Positions 1 to 11,175 of a stretch of 64,000 nt of DNA are shown here, piece after piece; position 1 is the stretch's first letter; every line of letters begins with the position of its first letter. Below the pieces are notes generated by a model. That model had not been told where the DNA came from. It ran no database searches and saw only the letters and a program-made list of their open reading frames with translations. Origin of the DNA: Procambarus clarkii (Eukaryota; Arthropoda; Malacostraca; Decapoda; Cambaridae); NCBI RefSeq assembly GCF_040958095.1, contig NC_091177.1:329001-393000 (forward strand). The letters are read 5' to 3'. A program made the position numbers and the translations under genes.

Positions 1-2185
1 CCACACTGACGGCTGCCCCCCCCACACTGACGGCTGCCCCCACACTGACGGCTACCCCCCACACTGACGGCTGCCCCCCCACACTGACGGCTGCCCCCCA
101 TACTGATGGCTACCCCCCCCCCCCCACACTGACGGCTGCCCCCCACACTGACGGCTGCCCCCCCACACTGACGGCTGCCCCCCCACACTGACGGCTGCCC
201 CACACTGACGGCTGCCCCCCACACTGACGGCTGCCCCCCCCACACTGACGGCTGCCCCCCACACTGACGGCTGCCCCCCCACACTGACGGCTGCCCCCCA
301 CACTGACGGCTGCCCCCCCACACTGACGGCTGCCCCCCCACACTGACGGCTGCCCCCACACTGACGGCTGCCCCCCACACTGACGGCTGCCCCCCCCACA
401 CTGACGGCTGCCCCCCACACTGACGGCTGCCCCCCCACACTGACGGCTGCCCCCCCCCACACTGACGGCTGCCCCCCACACTGACGGCTGCCCCCCCACA
501 CTGACGGCTGCCCCCCCACACTGACGGCTGCCCCCACACTGACGGCTGCCCCCCACACTGACGGCTGCCCCCCCCACACTGACGGCTGCCCCCCCCACAC
601 TGACGGCTGCCCCCCACACTGACGGCTGCCCCCCCCACACTGACGGCTGCCCCCCCACACTGACGGCTGCCCCCCCACACTGAGGGCTGCCCCCCACACT
701 GACGGCTACCCCCACACTGACGGCTGCCCCCCACACTGACAGCTGCCCCCCCACACTGACGGCTGCCCCCCACACTGACGGCTGCCCCCACACTGACGGC
801 TGCCCCCACACTGACGGCTGCCCCCCACACTGACGGCTGCCCCCCACACTGACGGCTGCCCCCCACACTGACGGCTACCCCCCACACTGACGGCTGCCCC
901 CCACACTGACGGCTACCCCCCACACAGACGGCTGCCCCCCACACTGACGGCTACCCCCCACACAGACGGCTGCCCCCCACACTGACGGCTGCCCCCCACA
1001 CTGACGGCTGCCCCCCACACTGACGGCTGCCCCCCACACTGACGGCTGCCCCCCACACTGACGGCTGCCCCCCACACTGACGGCTGCCCCCCACACTGAC
1101 GGCTGCCCCCCACACTGACGGCTGCCCCCCACACTGACGGCTGCCCCCCCCACACTGACGGCTGCCCCCCACACTGAGGGCTGCCCCCCCCCACACTGAC
1201 GGCTGCCCCCCCCCCACACTGACGGCTGCCCCCCACACTGACGGCTGCCCCCCACACTGAGGGCTGCCCCCCCCACACTGACGGCTGCCCCCCACACTGA
1301 CGGCTGCCCCCCACACTGACGGCTGCCCCCCACACTGACGGCTGCCCCCCCCACACTGACGGCTGCCCCCCACACTGAGGGCTGCCCCCCCCCCACACTG
1401 ACGGCTGCCCCCCACACTGACGGCTGCCCCCCACACTGACGGCTGCCCCCCACACTGACGGCTGCCCCCCACACTGACAGCTGCCCCCCCACACTGACGG
1501 CTGCCCCCCCCACACTGACGGCTGCCCCCCCCACACTGAGGGCTGCCCCCCCCACACTGACGGCTGCCCCCCCCACACTGACGGCTGCCCCCCCCACACT
1601 GACGGCTGCCCCCCCCACACTGACGGCTGCCCCCCACACTGAGGGCTGCCCCCCCCCACACTGACGGCTGCCCCCCACACTGACGGCTGCCCCCCACACT
1701 GACGGCTGCCCCCCACACTGACGGCTGCCCCCCCCCCACACTGACGGCTGCCCCCCACACTGAGGGCTGCCCCCCCCCACACTGACAGCTGCCCCCCCAC
1801 ACTGACGGCTGCCCCCCCCACACTGACGGCTGCCCCCCACACTGACGGCTGCCCCCACACTGACGGCTGCCCCCCACACTGACGGCTGCCCCCCACACTG
1901 ACGGCTGCCCCCACACTGACGGCTGCCCCCCACACTGACGGCTGCCCCCACACTGACGGCTGCCCCCCACACTGACGGCTGCCCCCCACACTGACGGCTG
2001 CCCCCCACACTGACGGCTGCCCCCACACTGACGGCTGCCCCCCACACTGACGGCTGCCCCCACACTGACGGCTGCCCCCCACACTGACGGCTGCCCCCAC
2101 ACTGACGGCTGCCCCCCACACTGACGGCTGCCCCCACACTGACGGCTGCCCCCCACACTGACGGCTGCCCCCCCACACTGACGGG
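1..2185. repeat. C-rich minisatellite, about 17-22 bp unit
   Basis: The array is head-to-tail copies of CACACTGACGGCTGCC followed by a run of 3 to 9 C, roughly 110 copies, and it continues off the left edge of the window. Variation is mostly in the C-run length, plus scattered GAGGG, GACAG and GCTAC variants. The minus strand is stop-free in all three frames and gives long artefactual frames with SVWGGQP/SRQCGG patterns. C-run length changes are not multiples of three, so they do not preserve any frame, which argues against coding. The array ends at about 2185, where unique sequence starts. Confidence 0.97.
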
Positions 2186-2333
2186 TAAAGACAAGCATCA
2201 GGAGACAACACTATGCCACTGTTGCTGTGCCACACACGAGAGGATGTGACGACAACATTGGTATGGGAGGACGGAGTGAAATAACGATGCCCAAACGATA
2301 ACGGTTGGGCATACTCTGTTGATGTCCAGACCT

Positions 2334-2590
2334 GGCCGGGATTCATCAAATATCTAGGCATCTAGTTGCGAAATCTGTATATCTTTCGTCAGTCATGGCG
2401 GCTTTGTTTATATTTGTTTAACATTTTATGAGTTCCAAGGCACCAAGAGGTTGTTTACAACAATAATAACCTCAGATTGTTAAGTTTCGAAGCTCGTTAA
2501 CTGTTTACAACATGTAAACAAAGTCGACATGATTGTTGAAAGATGTACAGGTTTCGCAACAGTTGTTTAAATACTAGATGAATCCCGGCC
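2334..2590. mobile_element. MITE-like palindromic element
   Basis: A perfect 14-bp terminal inverted repeat (GGCCGGGATTCATC at 2334-2347 and its complement at 2577-2590) bounds a 257-bp segment. The similarity of the arms continues inwards for roughly 100 bp: the GTTGCGAAA...TGTAxATCTTT and CTTTGTTTA blocks recur in inverted orientation with mismatches. There is no coding capacity. The structure fits a short non-autonomous DNA transposon. I see no clear target-site duplication, so the family cannot be assigned. Confidence 0.55.
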
Positions 2591-2975
2591 CTGATTTCTA
2601 TTCCATCTGTGTTCCTTTCCCGCCCGCAGCCTCTTCTCTAACCCATCGGCCTAGCCTACTCTCAACACATGCACCTCCCATGCGATACATTACCCCAGTC
2701 TTCCAAGCCAAGTATTCCCCCCATCCTTCCTCTGACGTGTCTCTTGCATATTTACATGCTTGAGTTACCATTCAATCATTGTGCATTTACGATTACCTCT
2801 TTGTCCTAACGGGCACCACAGCGCTCCCGGGACACGAGCAGTTACATGCCAGATTACCTTAGTAAAGGGCGGTCCTCTCTATATATATATTTCCTCTTCT
2901 TGAAAACTGGTGAAGAACAGGAAGCACTTTTAGGACTTTTTTTGTTTGTCATAAGACCTGAACGCATGCTGAACG

Positions 2976-2976
<1 letters not shown>
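2591..2976. other. Unassigned sequence between MITE and microsatellite
   Basis: No gene, known repeat or convincing reading frame is visible. The first part is pyrimidine-rich. A short open frame at 2578-2763 has no recognisable motif and overlaps the MITE end, so I treat it as chance. Confidence 0.5.

Positions 2977-3029
<53 letters not shown>
2977..3029. repeat. (AC)n microsatellite
   Basis: About 26 uninterrupted AC units. It directly abuts the 5'-truncated end of the CR1-like LINE starting at 3030. A second (AC)n lies at the 3' end of the same LINE (11620-11680), which suggests the LINE inserted into, or generated, AC repeats. Confidence 0.97.
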
Positions 3030-3031
<2 letters not shown>

Positions 3032-4922
3032 GCTTGATTTGATATTTACCCTAAATGAGTGGGATATAAGAGAAGTTAAGATGGAAGCGCCCTTGGGAAT
3101 GAGTGACTACAGTGTATTGAACTTTGAGTACCTGGTAGAGCTAGGACTTATCTCCCCCAAAAAAGAACTAGGAATCAAAAGGCTGGCATACCGAAAGGGA
3201 AATTATGAACAGATGAGAAGTTTCCTAAGTGAAATACCTTGGGACACAGACCTCAGAGATAAGTCTGTACAGGGTATGATGGACTATGTTACCCAAAAGT
3301 GTCAGGAGGCAGTAAACAGGTTCATCCCGACCCAAAGGGAAAAATCCGAGAAGCAACAGAAGAATCCATGGTATAATAGGGCATGTATGGAAGCGAAGAA
3401 ACTGAACAAAAGGGCGTGGAGGAACTTCCGGAATAACAGAACACCAGAAAGCAGAGAGAGATACCAGGAATGAGTACGTCAGGGTGAGAAGAGAAGCAGA
3501 GAAAAGTTTTGAAAATGATATAGCAAACAAAGCCAAGACCGAACCAAAGCTACTCCATAGTCACATCAGAAGGAAAACAACAGTGAAAGAACAGGTATTG
3601 AAACTTCGAACAGGCGAGGACAGGTATACAGAGAATGACAGAGAGGTGTGTGAAGAACTCAACAAGAGGTTCCAGGAGGTCTTCACAATAGAACAAGGTG
3701 ATGTCACTGTGCTAGGAGAAAGGGAGGTAAACCAGGCGGCCTTGGAAGAGTTCGAAATTACGAGAGAGGAGGTCAAGAGACACCTGCTGGATCTGGATGT
3801 TAGAAAGGCTGGTCCAGATGGGATCTCACCATGGATACTGAAAGAGTGTGCAAAGGCACTTTGCTTGCCACTCTCCATAGTGTATAGTAAGTCACTGGAG
3901 ACGGGAGACCTACCAGAAATATGGAAGACGGCGAATGTGGTCCCAATATACAAAAAGGGCGACAGACAAGAGGCACTGAACTACAGGCCAGTGTCCTTGA
4001 CTTGTATACCATGCAAGGTGATGGAGAAGATCGTGAGAAAAAACCTGGTAACACATCTGGAGAGAAGGGACTTCGTGACAAATCGCCAACATGGGTTCAG
4101 GGAGGGTAAATCTTGCCTTACAGGCTTGATAGAATTCTACGATCAGGTGACAAAGATTAAGCAAGAAAGAGAGGGCTGGGCGGACTGCATTTTCTTGGAC
4201 TGTCGGAAAGCCTTTGACACAGTACCGCATAAGAGGCTGGTACATAAGCTGTAGAGACAGGCACGTGTAGCTGGTAAGGTGTTCCAGTGGATAAGGGAGT
4301 ATCTAAGCAATAGGAAGCAAAGAGTTACGGTGAGGGGTGAGACCTCCGATTGGCGTGAAGTCACCAGTGGAGTCCCACAGGGCTCTGTACTCGGTCCTAT
4401 CTTGTTTCTGATATATGTAAATGATCTCCCAGAGGGTATCGATTCATTTCTCTCAATGTTTGCGGACGATGCTAAATTTATGAGAAGGATTAAAACAGAA
4501 GAGGACTGTTTCAGGCTTCAAGAAGACCTAGACAAGCTGAAGGAATGGTCGAACAAATGGTTGTTAGAGTTTAACCCAACCAAATGTAATGTAATGAAGA
4601 TAGGTGTAGGGAGCAGGAGGCCAGATACAAGGTATCATCTGGGAGAGGAAATTCTTTAGGAGTCAGAGAAGGAAAAAGACTTGGGGGTTGATATCACGCC
4701 AGACCTGTCTCCTGCAGCACATATCAAGCGGATAACATCAGCGGCATATGCCAGGCTGGCCAACATACGAACGGCATTCAGAAACTTGTGTAAAGAATCA
4801 TTCAGAACTTTGTATACCACATATGTCAGGCCAATCCTGGAGTATGCAGCCCCAGCATGGAGTCCATATCTAGTCAAGGATAAGACTAAACTGGAAAAGG
4901 TTCAAAGGTTTGCCACCAGACT
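3030..4922 (+). pseudogene. CR1-like LINE ORF2, 5' half (endonuclease tail and reverse transcriptase), interrupted
   Basis: The frame opens with the C-terminal part of an AP-type endonuclease (LDLIFT followed by the SDYSVL equivalent of the SDH motif), then a linker and a reverse transcriptase. RT landmarks are KAGPDGISPW, NVVPIYKKGD, NYRPVSLT, QHGFREGKSC, FLDCRKAFDTVPH, GVPQGSVLGPILF and the catalytic FADD near 4460-4470, ending at RPILEYAAPAWSP. It is a CR1/L2-type non-LTR ORF2. It is broken by a 1-nt frameshift near 3468-3474 and in-frame TAG codons at 4252-4254 and 4657-4659; the endonuclease N-terminus is missing at the (AC)n boundary. After 4922 an I-clade LINE has inserted, and the reading continues at 11189. 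The superfamily call is strong; CR1 versus L2 is less certain. Confidence 0.9.
4910..4922 (+). repeat. Target-site duplication, left copy
   Basis: TTGCCACCAGACT occurs here and again, identically, at 11176-11188, immediately flanking the inserted I-clade LINE. Both copies lie in the same codon context of the split CR1-like RT frame (FATRL), so removing 4923-11188 restores continuity. A 13-bp duplication fits target-primed reverse transcription by an AP-endonuclease LINE. Confidence 0.93.
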
Positions 4923-5458
4923 CCCCCTCCCCGCTCAGCTCGTTGTCGCCGTCTGGGGGCTTAGTGGGCGGCTGCCGGAGTGTGATGCTCCTTGGGACAG
5001 TCCTCTGTCCTTTTCTAGCCTTGTGCTCCTGCTGCCGTCCTCACCAATTCTGCTGGGCATCTTTTCCTTTTCCTTCTGTTTCGTTTTTCTCCCCCCTCTT
5101 CTCCTATCTGCTTGCCGTTTCCTGCCGACCTTTTGCTCGTTCTGGTTCTTCCCTTGGACTTCTTCTACTTTGACGCCCGGGTGCTTGAGGAGGCATACTC
5201 TTGCACCCGTAGAACTGCAGTACCCGACGTCGAGAGCGAGGGGAACCTTTTATTGTCAATCCCCACTTCGTCACTGAACCCGATCTCGACGGACTGTCGG
5301 TTTCTTAAGGTGGCGTTTGTGGGGCGTATACTCACGACGCACCCCTAGGAGGCCCCGACAAGATCGGCGATAGCTTCTTGTTGGGTGTCCTGCCTCTAAT
5401 TGTGGCTCCATGGTGGGTGTGGGGGCACATTCGTGAGTGAATTCGTAATTTCGTCAAG
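4923..5458 (+). promoter_or_regulatory. 5' UTR / presumed internal promoter of the I-clade LINE
   Basis: This 536-bp C/T-rich leader lies between the target-site duplication and the ORF1 ATG. LINEs of this class normally carry an internal promoter in the 5' UTR; that role is inferred, and I see no TATA box at the start. Short open frames overlap it but have no recognisable domains. Its presence implies that the insertion is not 5'-truncated, or only slightly. Confidence 0.6.
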
Positions 5459-7402
5459 ATGATAACCCCTGTTTCGGCTGCTTCTGGCTTACCTTTTCAG
5501 GCTCGTGGGGTGGGCGACCAAGCCCCCGAGTCGGTCCGTATTGGAAGACCGGGCTCTGTAGCCTCCGCTGCATTGGGCCCCGACCTTGCTCCTCCTTTGG
5601 CCTCTCTGACTCCTTCCCCTGGCTCCCCTCCCTCCTCTGTGGTTGGGTCGAGCCCCAAGCCCCCAGTGGTGACTACCTCGTCCCCTGGCGCGGCTCCTTC
5701 TCTAGTTGTTACTACTGCGCCTTTTAACCCCTCTCTCTCTGGGGGTTCTCACCGCCGTTCTCGTCACGGCCGCCCTCGCTCGATTCCTTCCAGTTCTGCT
5801 ACCTATCAAGCCTTGTTTGGTCCCGCTTCGTGGGCCAAATATTTTGATCTCCTCCCTCTTGATTCTGCGCCTCCTGACGATTTCTCCCTTCATCGACATC
5901 TCGTTGATTCTGTGGATGCCTCCATTACTTTTAACCCCACTCGTCTCGGTACGCGTGTCGTTGCTGCTCCTTCTCAGGATGCTGCTTCCCGCTTGGCTGC
6001 CTTATCCTGCCTTGGCGAGACCCCCGTTCGGGTCTCGAAGAACGTCCAGTTGAATGCCAGTGTTGGCACTATTTTGCTCCCGCCCCATGTTGCGACCGGT
6101 GTTCGGGACCTACGCGACTGCCACGACGATATTCGACATATCCTCGCTGCCCAGGGCCATTCTATTCTCCAGGTGGACACGTTTACTCGTCCCCCTCGTG
6201 GTAGTCGCCGTCAACCTCTCCGGGTTGTGAAGATTACCTTTGATGGTAGGACCCTTCCACCCTCTGTCATTCTTGCTGGTGCCAGGTGCTCTGTCCAGGA
6301 GTACATTCCTTCTCCTCGGCTCTGCAACAAGTGCTGGAGGTTTGGGCATGGTGCCCTCCGCTGCTCCGGGACTGTCTCTCTCTGTCCTTTGTGTGGTGGC
6401 GAAGGTCACTCTAAGTCGGAGTGCGCTTCTCCCCAGGCTCGTTGCCTCAACTGCGGTGAGGCCCATCCTACCTTCTCCCGTGCGTGTGTCCATTACAAGC
6501 TTGAGGCAGCCGTCCTCAACTTGAAGCACCGGGAGCGTTTATCTTTTCCTGAGGCGAGGCGCCAGGTTCGCCGGCTCCCGCCTTATGCTAATATCTCTTA
6601 TGCTCGCGTGTTGCGCTCTTCCTCTCCTCGTCCTTCCCGCCTTCCTCAGACTCACAACCGTTTCCAGGCCTTGGACCCTGATGCGCCCACTGCCCCCTCC
6701 TATGTCCCTTTGGGTTCTCTCCCGAAGGATCCTCCTCCTGGTCCTCTGTCTGGGGTTCCCCTTCCTTCTACCCGGTCTGTCGTGTCTTCTGTGTCTCCTT
6801 CCTCGTCCCCCTCCGATCCTCCTTCCCATCCTCTTCCTCCATCTATCGGCTCTCCCCGCCGCCTGTCGGTGCGGGCGGATGTCCATCGCTCTCCTAACGG
6901 CCGTCGTGTGTGCTCTCGTTCGGCTTCTCCTGTTGAGACACTGGAATCCGTTGCCCGGTACGTAGTTGCTGGGACACCGGTCTCTTTAAGTCAGAAGCGT
7001 AAGCCTGGCTCCTCTCCTTCCTCTTCCCCGGCGGGTAAGAAGGCTTCGCTTTCTTCCTCAGCTCCTCCTTCTGGCTCTGTTGCTCCTTCCACTCCCGTTT
7101 CAGTGCTTGCGCCCCCTGTTCCTGCTATGGAGGTTTCTTTGGCCCCTGCTTCCCTTTCGGTTGCTGCTCTTGCTGGGGTGCGCTCCTCTCTTTCTACTCC
7201 CCCTCTTCCTGCTGCTGTCCTTGACTGCTCCTCTCCGTTGTCTCCTCCTCCTCCTCCTCCTCCTCCTCCTCCTCCTCCTCCGGACCCTGCCCGCCCACCT
7301 CTGATCTGTTCTCCCGTTTCCTTCCCTCCGTCTTTGCTCAGTTTACCCATGCCCCCTAACCCTGACTTTGCTGACCCTGATCCCGACCCTGATATTCTTT
7401 AA
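5459..7402 (+). CDS. I-clade LINE ORF1 (Gag-like nucleic-acid-binding protein, 647 aa)
   Basis: An uninterrupted 647-residue frame with an ATG start. It has a Pro/Ser-rich N-terminus, a central region with an LNASVGTILLPPHV...VVKITFDGR core, then three consecutive zinc knuckles: CNKCWRFGHGALRC from about residue 289, CPLCGGEGHSKSEC from about 309 and CLNCGEAHPTFSRAC from about 329. A long Pro/Ser-rich C-terminal tail follows, including about 12 consecutive prolines encoded by a CTC/CCT run near 7240-7280. In I-type elements ORF1 binds the element RNA and forms the cytoplasmic RNP. No stop or frameshift is visible, so the copy could still be translatable. An ORF1 fragment of the same family lies at 32290-32640. 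Confidence 0.88.
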   Translation: MITPVSAASGLPFQARGVGDQAPESVRIGRPGSVASAALGPDLAPPLASLTPSPGSPPSSVVGSSPKPPVVTTSSPGAAPSLVVTTAPFNPSLSGGSHRRSRHGRPRSIPSSSATYQALFGPASWAKYFDLLPLDSAPPDDFSLHRHLVDSVDASITFNPTRLGTRVVAAPSQDAASRLAALSCLGETPVRVSKNVQLNASVGTILLPPHVATGVRDLRDCHDDIRHILAAQGHSILQVDTFTRPPRGSRRQPLRVVKITFDGRTLPPSVILAGARCSVQEYIPSPRLCNKCWRFGHGALRCSGTVSLCPLCGGEGHSKSECASPQARCLNCGEAHPTFSRACVHYKLEAAVLNLKHRERLSFPEARRQVRRLPPYANISYARVLRSSSPRPSRLPQTHNRFQALDPDAPTAPSYVPLGSLPKDPPPGPLSGVPLPSTRSVVSSVSPSSSPSDPPSHPLPPSIGSPRRLSVRADVHRSPNGRRVCSRSASPVETLESVARYVVAGTPVSLSQKRKPGSSPSSSPAGKKASLSSSAPPSGSVAPSTPVSVLAPPVPAMEVSLAPASLSVAALAGVRSSLSTPPLPAAVLDCSSPLSPPPPPPPPPPPPPDPARPPLICSPVSFPPSLLSLPMPPNPDFADPDPDPDIL

Positions 7403-10400
7403 CGTGCTCTGTTGGTCTTTCGCCTTTGTTTCTTCCTTGTTCTCTGTTTTTGTCCTTTCTCTTCTCGTCGTTGTCCATTCTTCAATGGAACGTTCGAGGT
7501 TATTACGCCAATTTCCTCGAACTCCAACTTCTGGTTTCGCGGTTTTCGCCCCTTTGTGTCTGTCTCCAGGAGCCGATGCTTGGTGCTCGTCCTGGTCGTT
7601 TTCGTGGCTATTCCTTTCTCTCCCCCCCCCCAGCCATTGCTGGGGCTTCTAATTCTTCTGCTCTCTTGATTCGGGCTGATGTTCCCTTTGTTCCTTTACT
7701 TTTTCCTTCGCCTCTCCATTGTTCTGCTGCTCGTGTCTTTGTGGGGAAATGGTACACAGTTTGTTCCATTTATCTCCCCCCGAGTGTCCCGCTCTCTCTT
7801 CCTGATTTGAAACACCTCCTAGACTCCTTGCCGGAGCCTGTGCTCCTGCTGGGTGACTTCAATTGTCGTCATTCTCTTTGGGGTGACGTTCTGACGAATA
7901 CCCGGGGTCGCCTCCTTGAGCCGTTTCTCCTCTCTTCTTCCCTGTCTCTTCTGAATTCTGGTGAGCCCACTCATTTGGACTCTCGAACTCGCACCCTTTC
8001 TTGTCTTGATCTTTCTCTCTGCTCTTCTTCTCTTTACTTAGATTTCACATGGCAGGTTCTTGATGACCTCCATGGAAGTGATCATTTCCCCATCCTTGTT
8101 TCCTTTTTCTCTTTTCGCCCTTCCCTCTCTTTCCCTAGGTGGCAGTTTGCTAAGGCGGACTGGACCCTGTTTTCCCTCAGTGCTACTCTCTCTGACCTCT
8201 CCCTTCTGCCCCTCTCTCGCGCTCTCCTCCTTTTTCATGACACTGTCTTCGACGCTGCCCTCCGCTCTATTCCTCGCTCTTCCTCTCGGGGTCCACGGAA
8301 GTGCGTTCCCTGGTGGAATGCGGACTGTGCTCGGGCTGTCCGCTGTAAGCGTGCAGCCTGGAAGAAGCACCGCCGTAGGCAGACGACTGATTCTTTTCTT
8401 TTCTTTCGGAAAGCGAGTGCGGTGGCCCGTAGGGCCATCCGTACGGCTAAACGTGAATGTTGGGCATCTTATGTCTCGACAATTACGTCCGAAACCCCTC
8501 TGGCCCATATCTGGAAGCGTATCCGCAAGATAGCGGGTAAGTTCGTTCCCGATGTTTCACCGGTCCTTCACCTCCATGATACTCTTGTGGCGGACCCGTT
8601 GCAGGTCGCTTCCGAACTGGGTTCCCACTTTTCTTCTGTTAGCTCTGGTCTTCATCTTCCCCAATCTTTCCTTCTTCGTAAACCTGTCCTTGAGTCTCGT
8701 CCTTTAGATTTCTGCACTCATCTTCAGCTTCCCTATAATGATCCCTTCTCTCTCTCTGAACTTCGTTCTGCCCTGGCCCTCTGCGGTTCTACGGCGGCGG
8801 GCTCCGATGGTATTCATTATGAGATGCTTCGCCATCTCCCTCCGAGCACGTCTCAGTATTTACTGAGTCTGTATAATCGGATCTGGGAGTCGTCGCCAGT
8901 CCCTGAGGACTGGCTCGATGCCGTTGTCCTCCCTGTTCGCAAACCAGGGTCTCTGGGTACTTCCCCTAAGGACTTTCGCCCTATTGCTCTCACAAGTTGT
9001 GTCTGCAAACTCTTTGAACGTATGGTTAACGTTCGTCTGATGTGGTTCCTGGAACACCATCACCTCCTCTCCCCTTCTCAATTTGGTTTCCGCAAGTGCC
9101 GCAGCACGACAGATGTCCTGGCGTCCTTTTTGACCTAGAAAAGGCTTACGACACCACTTGGCGTTATCATATCCTATCTCAACTTCATTCTTTTGGCCTT
9201 CGTGGTCATCTCCCTCTCTTTCTCCGCAGCTTCCTCTCTCGTCGTTCCTTTCGGGTGCGCCTTGGTACCGCTCTCTCTCCCCCTTTTCAGCAATACGAAG
9301 GTGTGCCCCAGGGTAGTGTTCTGAGCACTACTCTTTTTCTGGTTGCCCTCAATGGTCTTCTTTCCTCTCTTCCTTCTGGTGTCTTCTCCGCTCTCTATGT
9401 CGATGATCTTACCCTTTGTTGTCAGGGTGATGATTCGCCTCTCCTTCAACGCCGGCTTCAACTTGCGATTGATGCCGTGTCGTCTTGGGCCACAGGTCAT
9501 GGCTTCAAGTTCTCTACTTCTAAGACTTGTGCCATGACTTTTACGCGGAAACGGGTTGTTCTTCGTCCCTCTTTGTCACTTTATGGTCATCCCCTTGAAT
9601 ACAAAGATTCCGCGAAGCTTTTGGGGTTATTCCTTGACACTCGTTTGTCTTGGTCTCCCCATATCTCTTACCTCCGTGTTGAGTGCTCTAAGTCCCTTAC
9701 CCTCCTTCGGGTCTTGTCCCATACTTCTTGGGGGGCAGATAGGCGCACTCTCCTTGCTTTACATTCCTCTCTCGTCCTGTCTAAGCTCGATTATGGTTGC
9801 CCTGCTTACTCGTCTGCTTCTCCTTCTACTCTTCGCCGTCTTGATGCTTTGCACCATACTGGGTTGCGCCTCAGTTCTGGTGCCTTTCGTTCGACTCCCG
9901 TCCTTAGCTTGTATGTTGACACTGGCTTCCTGTCTCTCCAGGACCGCCGTGATCGCTACTGTCTTCGCTATCTTGCGCGGTCCTTGCAACATCCTTCCTC
10001 TCGTCTCTGTCGTGCTTTAACTTTTACCCCTCCTGCGGTTCCTGTTCCTCTTCACCACCTCCCTCTTTCTGTCCGGTTATCTCGCCTGCAGGATTCTCTT
10101 TCCGTTCGTATTTCTGATGTTTCTCCTCGTGTTGTTCCTTCTTTGCCCCCGTGGAGGGTCCCTCTTCCGCGGTTTTGTACATCCTTGACTCGTATCACTA
10201 AAGCTTTTACCCCTCCTACAGTTCTAAAACGCCTTTTCCTCGAGCACTTTTCTTCTCACTCCCGCTCCGTTTCTGTCTTCACCGATGGGTCTAAGTCAGC
10301 GGACGGTGTTGGCTACTCTGTTGTTTTTCCTGATCGCACTTATATGTGTCGCTTGCCTCCGGAGACTAGCATCTTTACAGCGGAACTTTATGCTATTCTC

Positions 10401-11096
10401 TATGCTCTTCGTCTCCTGCTTTCTCGTTGTCAGTCTTCCTTTGTGGTTGTTGTTGACTCTCGTAGTGCCCTCATGGCTCTCGGGTGCTTTAATCCAGTTC
10501 ATCCGGTAGTTGTCGAGATCCAGCATTGGCTGTTTCTCGTTCACAGTAAATTTAAGTCGGTTGAGTTTTGTTGGGTTCCCAGCCATATTGGCGTGTCTTT
10601 AAATGAGCGTGCGGATGCTGCCGCTAAGGAAGCTGTCCGCTCTTGTCCCATCTCTCGTAAAGGCATTCCGTATTCCGACTTTTACCCGGTTATCCATTCC
10701 TCAGTCCTTACCCGTTGGCAGGCTTCTTGGTTGTCTGTTACTGGTAACAAGCTACGTACTCTTAAATGTTGTGTTTCCTCGTGGCCGTCCTCCTTCCACC
10801 GTAACCGGCGGTGGGAAACAGCTCTAGCGAGGTTGCGTATTGGCCATACTCGCTTAACCCATGGTCACTTGATGGAGCGCCGCCCTGCTCCTTATTGTCC
10901 TAGTTGCATTGTCCCTCTTACGGTCGTGCATGTCCTTCTTGAATGTCCTGACTTCCAGGACGAGCGTGTGTCTTGCTTTCCGACCGCCCCTCGCGGTCAC
11001 CTGTCCCTCGATAGAATTCTTGGTGACTCGGATACTTTTGATATCGTTCGCCTTATGCGTTTTTGTTCTCGTATTGGCATCCTTGGTGATATTTAG
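7393..11096 (+). pseudogene. I-clade LINE ORF2 (endonuclease, RT, RNase H) with one internal lesion
   Basis: Domains in order: AP-like endonuclease (ILQWNVRGYY, CLQEP, LLLGDFNCRHSLWGD, SDHFPI), then reverse transcriptase (AGSDGIHYEML, DFRPIALTSCVCKLFERM, SQFGFRKCRSTTDVL, FDLEKAYDTTW, GVPQGSVLS, catalytic YVDD at about 9396-9407). RNase H follows (FTDGSKSADGVGYS, AELYAILYAL, VDSRSALMAL, WVPSHIGVSLNERAD; all acidic residues present), then a C-terminal CxxC...HVLLEC finger. The frame shifts near 9118-9126, between the GFRKCRSTTDVL and FDLEKAYDTT motifs. About 20 residues normally between these motifs are absent, so an out-of-frame deletion of roughly 60 nt is likely. The ORF2 frame is open from 7393, overlaps the ORF1 stop (7400-7402), and has no ATG before the endonuclease (a TTG lies at 7426). 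Confidence 0.88.
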
Positions 11097-11175
11097 CGCC
11101 CTCTGATTATTTTGCGTATTTGATGGTGCTACATAGCCTTCCCGGTTTGGTGCCTTCTTTTGATAATTAATTAAA

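Larger units (their letters stand above)
4923..11175 (+). mobile_element. Near full-length I-clade non-LTR retrotransposon (6.25 kb)
   Basis: The element is bounded by a 13-bp target-site duplication. It has a 5' UTR (4923-5458), ORF1 with three CCHC knuckles (5459-7402), ORF2 with endonuclease, RT and RNase H (to 11096), and a short 3' UTR ending in an AT-rich GATAATTAATTAAA tail. The RNase H domain plus three-knuckle ORF1 points to the I superfamily (I/Nimb-like) rather than CR1 or RTE. Codon use is strongly C/T-rich, unlike the A-rich CR1-like host element. Truncated relatives occur in this window at 31590-31745, 32290-32640, 57656-59160 and 62327-63228. Confidence 0.9.

Noticed and set aside
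1-2361. Several 200-480-codon minus-strand frames with SVWGGQP/SRQCGG repeats
   Set aside because: All are translations of the C-rich minisatellite. Unit length changes shift the frame freely and there is no independent coding signal.
5702-7350. Antisense and out-of-frame ORFs inside the I-clade LINE
   Set aside because: Shadows of the C/T-rich ORF1 and ORF2; no domain matches.
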